Origin: Syntrophaceae bacterium PtaB.Bin038
Lineage (GTDB): Bacteria; Desulfobacterota; Syntrophia; Syntrophales; UBA2192
Direction of reading: 5' to 3'
Assembly: GCA_002067855.1 (NCBI GenBank)
Contig: MVQS01000252.1
Span: 1 to 6,300 of the forward strand
Length of the DNA: 6,300 bases
Of this stretch, positions 6,215 through 6,300 are shown piece by piece. Every line of letters begins with the position of its first letter. The first letter of the stretch is position 1. The translations under genes were made by a program, and so were the position numbers. Under the pieces are notes generated by a model. That model searched no databases. It was not told where the DNA came from and was given only the letters and a program-made list of their open reading frames with translations.

Positions 6215-6300
6215 GAGGCCGTGGCGATGGTGGGGGGTGCGTTTACCGCATGGGGCTCCCGCCAGCAGGGAGGCAAAGGAGCAGGGGCGGGGCCGGGGGG
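6180..6300. other. Non-RND, G-rich segment at the right edge
   Basis: No family match is found in six frames. The plus strand ends in GGGGCGGGGCCGGGGGG (6284-6300), a G-run cluster truncated by the window edge. The segment marks the point where recognisable transporter coding stops. Confidence 0.4.

Noticed and set aside
6284..6300. G-quadruplex motif
   Set aside because: Only three separated G-runs are visible before the window ends, so the four-run requirement is not met.
1..6300. CRISPR array, tRNA, rRNA or riboswitch
   Set aside because: I saw no regularly spaced direct repeats, no cloverleaf-like sequence and no conserved RNA-element core.

Overview
The window is GC-rich throughout. 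It carries one clearly intact protein-coding gene, katG (catalase-peroxidase), set among broken genes and mobile-element remains. The C-terminal part of an AcrB-type inner-membrane efflux pump points to a Gram-negative host. A GC-rich Desulfobacterota- or Myxococcota-like lineage would fit the style of the IS91-type transposase, but that is a weak inference and I assign no taxon.

Layout. (1) Positions 1-687, minus strand: the middle of a DISARM-type DrmA helicase, reading off the left edge of the window. The Walker-B-type DEFH box and the following STAT motif are clean, but the N-terminal part with the Walker A loop is missing. (2) About 692-815, minus strand: a short, frameshifted scrap of an IS4-family transposase fused to the broken drmA end. 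About 816-1096 is degenerate sequence I cannot assign. (3) 1159-2791, plus strand: a nearly full-length IS91-family (HUH, rolling-circle type) transposase. One extra A in a run of four just before the HUH motif splits it into two frames. Its putative ori end, a GGAAGTTCCTATT motif followed by CTTG, lies at about 3059-3077. (4) 3128-5326, plus strand: intact katG with a strong ribosome-binding site. A plausible sigma70 promoter lies at 3004-3033, inside the presumed IS91 right end. (5) 5332-5392: strong GC hairpins between convergent genes, probably a bidirectional terminator. (6) 5399-about 6170, minus strand: the last quarter of an RND (HAE1/AcrB-like) efflux transporter whose coding similarity collapses upstream of about 6170.

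Reading. This looks like the edge of an accessory region where a DISARM phage-defence locus has been destroyed by successive insertions (IS4, then or separately IS91), next to an oxidative-stress gene. KatG should work alone as a cytoplasmic haem enzyme. I see no functional partnership between the genes. The most testable idea is that the IS91 right end supplies the katG promoter. I did not find a new biological system; the DISARM piece is a remnant of a known one.
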